64,000 nt of DNA from Fumia sp045645505 (GTDB taxonomy: Bacteria > Bacillota > Clostridia > Oscillospirales > Ruminococcaceae). A program made the translations under genes and the position numbers. Location of the stretch: assembly GCA_045645505.1 (NCBI GenBank), contig JAZRIW010000024.1, positions 27,205-91,204 on the forward strand, read 5' to 3'. The notes beneath the pieces are model-generated. The model saw nothing but the letters and a program-made list of their open reading frames with translations, was not told the DNA's origin and ran no database searches. Shown here one piece after another: positions 60,492-64,000 of the stretch (positions within the stretch are counted from its first letter, which is position 1; every line of letters starts with the position of its first letter).

Positions 60492-60519
60492 TTGACTTTT
60501 TTTGAAAAAGGGGTATAAT
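60492..60519 (+). promoter_or_regulatory. Promoter of the trkA-trkA-lexA operon
   Basis: TTGACT (60492-60497), 16-bp spacer, TATAAT (60514-60519). Confidence 0.7.
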
Positions 60520-60553
60520 TAATACTATGATGTAAAAGAAAGGCTATGACTTT

Positions 60554-61171
60554 ATGAATATATTAATCGTTGGTTGCGGAAAAGTAGGCTCTAATCTTGC
60601 CGGTGCTTTGAGTCGCGAAGGGCACGATGTTTCTATCGTCGATAAGAATGAAAGTGCTTTTGATCTGTTACCTGAAGATTATACCGGATATATGACAACC
60701 GGTGTGCCTATTGACAGAGCAGTTTTAAAACAAGCAGGTATTGAAAACTGTGATGCAGTTGCAGCTGTAAGCCCTGATGATAATGTGAACATTATGGTTT
60801 GTCAGCTTGCAAAGGAATTTTTTAATGTAGAAACAGTTATCGCCCGTATCTATGATCCAAAACGTCAGGACGTTTTTAAGCATTTCGGGCTTAATACCGT
60901 CTGTCCCACCAATATGACTGTTGATTCAGTTAAAAGTGCTTTATTAAAACAAGATTTTCAGAGTGCAGAATTTGAAGGCAATTCTGTAGATTTCCATATA
61001 TTCCAGACTCCAAAGCGTCTTATTGGTGTAAACACTTCAGATATCGACGGAAATGAAAAAGAAGCTATAATAGGTGTTTTACGTGATAATGGAAGTATGG
61101 TGCTGACTGCTAAAGCTGATGTAACCTTACAAGCCACGGATAAGATTGTTGTCGCTAAAATACTAAATTAA
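60554..61171 (+). CDS. TrkA-family potassium-uptake regulatory protein (first)
   Basis: 205 residues. An N-terminal RCK/TrkA_N Rossmann domain (MNILIVGCGKVGSNLAGALSREGHDVSIVDKN, AVAAVSPDDNVNIMVCQLAK, VIARIYDPKRQDVFKHFG) is followed by a short TrkA_C-like domain (DFHIFQTPKRLIGVNTSDI). Such proteins gate K+ channels (TrkH/KtrB) in response to nucleotides. No membrane subunit is encoded here. AAAGGC precedes the ATG; the second TrkA gene follows by 20 bp. Confidence 0.9.
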   Translation: MNILIVGCGKVGSNLAGALSREGHDVSIVDKNESAFDLLPEDYTGYMTTGVPIDRAVLKQAGIENCDAVAAVSPDDNVNIMVCQLAKEFFNVETVIARIYDPKRQDVFKHFGLNTVCPTNMTVDSVKSALLKQDFQSAEFEGNSVDFHIFQTPKRLIGVNTSDIDGNEKEAIIGVLRDNGSMVLTAKADVTLQATDKIVVAKILN

Positions 61172-61191
61172 AAAGCGAGGTCTGAAAGTAA

Positions 61192-61854
61192 ATGAAAATT
61201 ATAATTGTAGGTGGAGGGAAAGTAGGATTCTATCTTGCTAAATCTCTTATCGAACATGACCACGAGCCTATTATTATAGAAATTGATAAAGAACAGTGTA
61301 CTTTTTTGGCTGATAATCTGGATATTCCTATTGTAAATGGCGATGGAACAACTATTGATATACTTGTAACAGCAGGAATAGAACATGCTGAAGTATTAGT
61401 TGCAGTTGCGGGACATGATGAAGCTAATTTAATTGCTTGTCAGCTTGCAAAAATGAAATTCGGCATCAAAAGAACGATTGCCAAAGTTAATAATCCTAAA
61501 AACGCTGAGGTTATGAAAAAATTAGGAATAGATATTACAGTTTCAAGTACCGATTCCATCACAAGTCTTATTGAACGAGAGGTTAATTTTTCCAGAATTC
61601 GTCAGCTTGTCCCGCTTGACCAGGGACACTCCTCACTTAATGAGATTTTTCTTCCTGATGATTTTAAATACAATGGTAAAAAGCTTGTGGATATAAAAAT
61701 GCCGGACCAATCCATTATTGTTTCTATTGAGCGAAACGGAGAGTTTATAATTCCCAGAGGAAATACTTGTGTTTATTCCGGGGATAAATTACTTTTAATG
61801 GCTAAAAATTCGGTGTTATATGATATAAAAGAAAAATTAAAACTTGAAAATTAA
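61192..61854 (+). CDS. TrkA-family potassium-uptake regulatory protein (second)
   Basis: 220 residues with GxGxxG (VGGGKVGFYLAKSLIEHDHEPIIIEIDKE), VVNGDGT-type stretch (IVNGDGTTIDILVTAGIEHAEV), EANLIACQLAK and ARVN-like TIAKVNNPKNAEVMKKLGID. A TrkA_C domain (SSLNEIFLPDDFKYNGKKLVDIKMP, ERNGEFIIPRGNTCVYSGDKLLLMA) completes it. It is a paralogue of the upstream gene, and the two may form a hetero-ring. A GCGAGG-type ribosome site is present. lexA follows 26 bp downstream. Confidence 0.9.
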   Translation: MKIIIVGGGKVGFYLAKSLIEHDHEPIIIEIDKEQCTFLADNLDIPIVNGDGTTIDILVTAGIEHAEVLVAVAGHDEANLIACQLAKMKFGIKRTIAKVNNPKNAEVMKKLGIDITVSSTDSITSLIEREVNFSRIRQLVPLDQGHSSLNEIFLPDDFKYNGKKLVDIKMPDQSIIVSIERNGEFIIPRGNTCVYSGDKLLLMAKNSVLYDIKEKLKLEN

Positions 61855-61880
61855 AATTTTAATAGAAAGGTGAGCAAACT

Positions 61881-62462
61881 ATGTTAAAAGATACAGAAAG
61901 AAGGATATATGAGTTTATCAAGGAAAGTCTATTGAATTACAATATTTCTCCCACAGTAAGAGAAATTTGTGAGGAACTGGATATTCCATCTACCTCAACT
62001 GTGCATTATCATTTAAAACATCTTACAGAAACAGGCTATATAATTAAAGATGATATGAAAAAACGCACAATCAAACTTCCCACAAGTGGCTCCATTTCAG
62101 TGCCTCTTTTGGGAACAGTAACAGCAGGTACCCCTATTACTGCAATTGAAGAAGTGGAGGATTTTGTACCGGTTTTCAATTTGCAGGGCAACTCAAAGGA
62201 CTTTTTTGCACTTCGCGTTCGTGGTGAAAGTATGAAAAATGCAGGAATTTTAGACGGAGATATTGTAATTGTAAAGAAATCTCCATCCTGTGATGACGGT
62301 GAAATCATCGTTGCATTAATTGGAGATGAAGCAACAGTAAAACGCTTTTATAAAGATGATGATACATTCCGTCTTATGCCGGAAAATCCCGATTTTGAGC
62401 CCATTATAGTTAAAGAGCTCGCTATCCTCGGAAAAGTAGTTTCACTTATCAGAAATTATTAA
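61881..62462 (+). CDS. lexA: LexA SOS repressor
   Basis: 193 residues. The N-terminal winged HTH (MLKDTERRIYEFIKESLLNYNISPTVREICEELDIPSTSTVHYHLKHLTETGYI) precedes the S24 latent peptidase. The cleavage pair is Ala82-Gly83 (GTVTAGTP), the nucleophile is Ser117 (VRGESM) and the general base is Lys154 (ATVKRF). It represses DNA-damage genes until RecA triggers self-cleavage. A classical CGAAC-N4-GTTCG box was not seen in its own promoter. It ends the trkA operon with AAAGGTGAG ahead of the ATG. Confidence 0.95.
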   Translation: MLKDTERRIYEFIKESLLNYNISPTVREICEELDIPSTSTVHYHLKHLTETGYIIKDDMKKRTIKLPTSGSISVPLLGTVTAGTPITAIEEVEDFVPVFNLQGNSKDFFALRVRGESMKNAGILDGDIVIVKKSPSCDDGEIIVALIGDEATVKRFYKDDDTFRLMPENPDFEPIIVKELAILGKVVSLIRNY

Positions 62463-62471
62463 ATGAAATTT

Positions 62472-62512
62472 AAAGTGTTCAGAAACTAAAAAAGGTTCTG
62501 AACACTTTTTAT
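62472..62512. terminator. Terminator between lexA and the deacetylase gene
   Basis: Arms AAAGTGTTCAGAA and TTCTGAACACTTT with T residues on the plus side and A residues on the minus side. It serves the two converging genes. Confidence 0.9.
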
Positions 62513-63276
62513 TTTCGTGGTTTGAATGTAATGGGTATGGTATTTTCAGTCAAAGCCTCAAATACATAACCTTTTTCAATATAATAATCAATAAGCATTT
62601 TAATACAATCAACTGCGGTGCTTCTCAAAGCATCATCATGCATTAAAATTAAAATTCTGTCTCTGTCCTTGCCGGATTTAATTATATTTTGAAACATATC
62701 CTCAGCAGAAGTCACAACAGCTTTATCATCTTTTGCAAGTGCATTCCAATCAAAGAAAATGTATCCTTTTTCTGAAGTTGCTTTCTTTATTTCTTCAAGA
62801 GTTTGTACCGATGCATTAGAATTAGTGCTGCCACCGGGAAAACGGAAAATTTTCGGTGTTTCACCGACTATCTCCTGCAAATGATTTTCAAGCTTTGAAA
62901 AATCCTCCATAAAAGCACCTGAATTTTTATAAATCTCGCTGTACTTATGTGAAAAAGAATGTATCCCTATACTATGCCCCTCGTCTTTCATTCTTTTATA
63001 CAATGTTTTTCCTCGCTCGGTTGTAGCACCCGTTACAAAAAAAGTTGCTTTTATATTTCTTTCTTTTAATAAATCAAGAATATCGCCCGTAACAACGGAC
63101 GGTCCGTCATCAAATGTGAGATACACAGTTTTTAAAGAAGCATTTTTAAAAGCAGGATGCACATATTTCATAAATGCAAAAACAAGTGAAAAAGTATAAA
63201 ATCCTATCGCTAATAAAAGCAATATAACTGCAGCTGAAAACCATATATTCTTAAGCTTAAAACTGCGAATAAACAT
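62509..63276 (-). CDS. Polysaccharide deacetylase family protein, membrane-anchored
   Basis: About 255 residues. A signal-anchor helix (about 12-36) precedes a NodB-homology domain: TVYLTFDDGPS (metal Asp), HSFSH (metal His106/His110), RFPGGSTN, the DWNALAKDD loop and LILMHDD. The catalytic residues are intact. It probably deacetylates peptidoglycan or another surface glycan outside the membrane. ATG 63276 behind AAAGGGG is better than the ATG six codons upstream. Confidence 0.92.
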   Translation of the reverse strand: MFIRSFKLKNIWFSAAVILLLLAIGFYTFSLVFAFMKYVHPAFKNASLKTVYLTFDDGPSVVTGDILDLLKERNIKATFFVTGATTERGKTLYKRMKDEGHSIGIHSFSHKYSEIYKNSGAFMEDFSKLENHLQEIVGETPKIFRFPGGSTNSNASVQTLEEIKKATSEKGYIFFDWNALAKDDKAVVTSAEDMFQNIIKSGKDRDRILILMHDDALRSTAVDCIKMLIDYYIEKGYVFEALTENTIPITFKPRK

Positions 63277-63410
63277 AAAATACCCCTTTACCATGAGATA
63301 AAATATATTAAATTATATGTCCGGCAAGTTTTTTTATGCGATACAATGTATTATTTTAAAATAAATGAGTATATATTTAAAAGAAAATAATAATAAATAA
63401 CAGTTTACAC

Positions 63411-63439
63411 TTGACAATTTAAAAGATATGTGTTAATAT
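63411..63439 (+). promoter_or_regulatory. tRNA-fMet promoter
   Basis: TTGACA (63411-63416), 17-bp spacer, TAATAT (63434-63439). Confidence 0.85.
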
Positions 63440-63463
63440 AACATTGTACGAAAGGGTATATAT

Positions 63464-63539
<76 letters not shown>

Positions 63540-63540
63540 A

Positions 63541-63568
63541 AAAAACCGCTTAAATAAGCGGTTTTTTC
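63541..63568 (+). terminator. Terminator after tRNA-fMet
   Basis: Arms AAAACCGCTTA and TAAGCGGTTTT followed by T residues. Confidence 0.9.
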
Positions 63569-63599
63569 ATTTTTATGGATTTAAAAAAATCCCCGTTTT

Positions 63600-63627
63600 C
63601 TAACACTTTTCTAACACTTTCTAACAC
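63600..63627. repeat. CTAACAC direct repeats
   Basis: CTAACAC occurs three times, at 63600-63606, 63611-63617 and 63621-63627, separated by T-rich spacers. The 250 bp from here to the truncated ORF contains no other gene, only the terminator at 63702-63741. Confidence 0.6.
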
Positions 63628-63701
63628 AATTGTTTTTTAGACTATAAATTCAGGCTAAATTCTTATCTTTAAAAATGTATTTTCACCCCACTAAAGGCAC
63701 C

Positions 63702-63741
63702 AAAAAGGTATGAGAGAAAACAAATCTCTCATACCTTTTTT
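63702..63741 (-). terminator. Terminator of the degraded ORF at the window end
   Basis: Arms AAAAAGGTATGAGAGA and TCTCTCATACCTTTTT form a strong hairpin with A/T tracts, 80 bp past the inferred end of the minus-strand ORF. Confidence 0.85.
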
Positions 63742-63821
63742 CATTAACCAAATTCTTTTAGTAGTAGTGAATTACATCAAGTTTGACTGCTATTTAATTT
63801 TATTTTGTTTATAATGTCCAT

Positions 63822-64000
63822 TTATTTAATACTATTATCTTTTTCTATCTTAGCTATATAACTTTCAATCTCATCTTTCTTTGATTAACAGATTCTAATC
63901 TGACCGTCATATTAACAAGCATTTCATGGATGTTATCTTTAAACTTGATTCCGGGAGCATCTCTTTCACCTATAGGACATTGATGGCAACAGTAATGATT
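63822..64000 (-). pseudogene. Frameshifted C-terminal fragment of an unknown protein
   Basis: On the minus strand from base 64000 one frame reads about 48 codons (...CCHQCPIGERDAPGIKF..., then NMTVRLESVNQ) to a TAG at 63854. An overlapping frame continues in the same style (KDEIESYIAKIEKDNSIK) to a TAA at 63822. Joining them requires a one-base change near 63880. The Cys-His-rich piece could bind zinc. The gene's start lies outside the window. A decayed mobile-element gene is likely, but the family is not recognised; a sequencing error is the other explanation. Confidence 0.45.

Overview
The window is a 64 kb stretch of an AT-rich, densely coded chromosome from an anaerobic, Gram-positive-type bacterium, most likely an uncultured or gut-type Clostridia (Bacillota). 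Supporting this are the strong AGGAGG-like ribosome sites, TTGACA/TATAAT promoters with 17-bp spacers, a proline T-box leader, a SAM-I riboswitch, DUF896 and DUF1846 genes, a trimeric electron-bifurcating-type [FeFe] hydrogenase and the absence of any respiratory gene. It is ordinary core chromosome with a few accessory patches. There is no CRISPR array, no complete insertion sequence and no prophage.

Layout. 1-8.1 kb: end of a histidinol-phosphatase gene, DUF1846 and DUF896 genes, a secreted four-repeat protein, a MsmX/UgpC-type sugar ABC ATPase, a DUF4830 protein and an EF-G paralogue. 8.3-15.4 kb: carB, a 600-bp AT-rich gap with palindromes and DnaA-box-like words, alr, and proS behind its T-box. 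15.4-16.5 kb: a small HTH protein, a zinc-ribbon membrane protein and a divergent XRE regulator. 16.5-25 kb: a hydrogenase locus. The hydABC-type operon, with a 2Fe-2S protein and an ATPase inserted, runs leftward. A divergent five-gene cluster (DRTGG, ATPase, sensory-type [FeFe] hydrogenase, DRTGG, PHP phosphoesterase) runs rightward. About 300 bp with three palindromes separates them. 25.1 kb: tRNA-Arg.

25.3-32.8 kb is the main accessory island. A LacI regulator fused to an ABC solute-binding domain sits at the end of a four-gene operon: FucI-like isomerase, AraA-like isomerase, M81/MlrC-like protein and RpiB/LacAB-like isomerase. LacI-type palindromes lie in the operon promoter. No transporter or kinase is linked, so the substrate is unknown. 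33.1-42.7 kb is one long rightward unit: a MATE exporter, a beta-lactamase-fold serine hydrolase, then aroF-aroB-aroA-aroC-pheA-aroK-aroE, which covers most of the route from erythrose-4-P/PEP to prephenate and phenylpyruvate. The dehydroquinase and tyrA are absent.

42.7-64 kb is housekeeping: glyA, a secreted EEP-family phosphodiesterase, secG-rnr, two CNNM/CorC proteins flanking a Na/Pi symporter and a LysR regulator, a leftward group metK (SAM-I riboswitch)-small membrane protein-recD2-comF-mreB, cca, a trkA-trkA-lexA operon, a polysaccharide deacetylase and the initiator tRNA-fMet. After that tRNA the sequence turns gene-poor, with CTAACAC direct repeats and a frameshifted, truncated ORF. 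This looks like the edge of a degraded mobile element.

The most interesting parts are the LacI-solute-binding fusion with its orphan isomerase operon, and the divergent catalytic/sensory hydrogenase locus with its palindromic control region.
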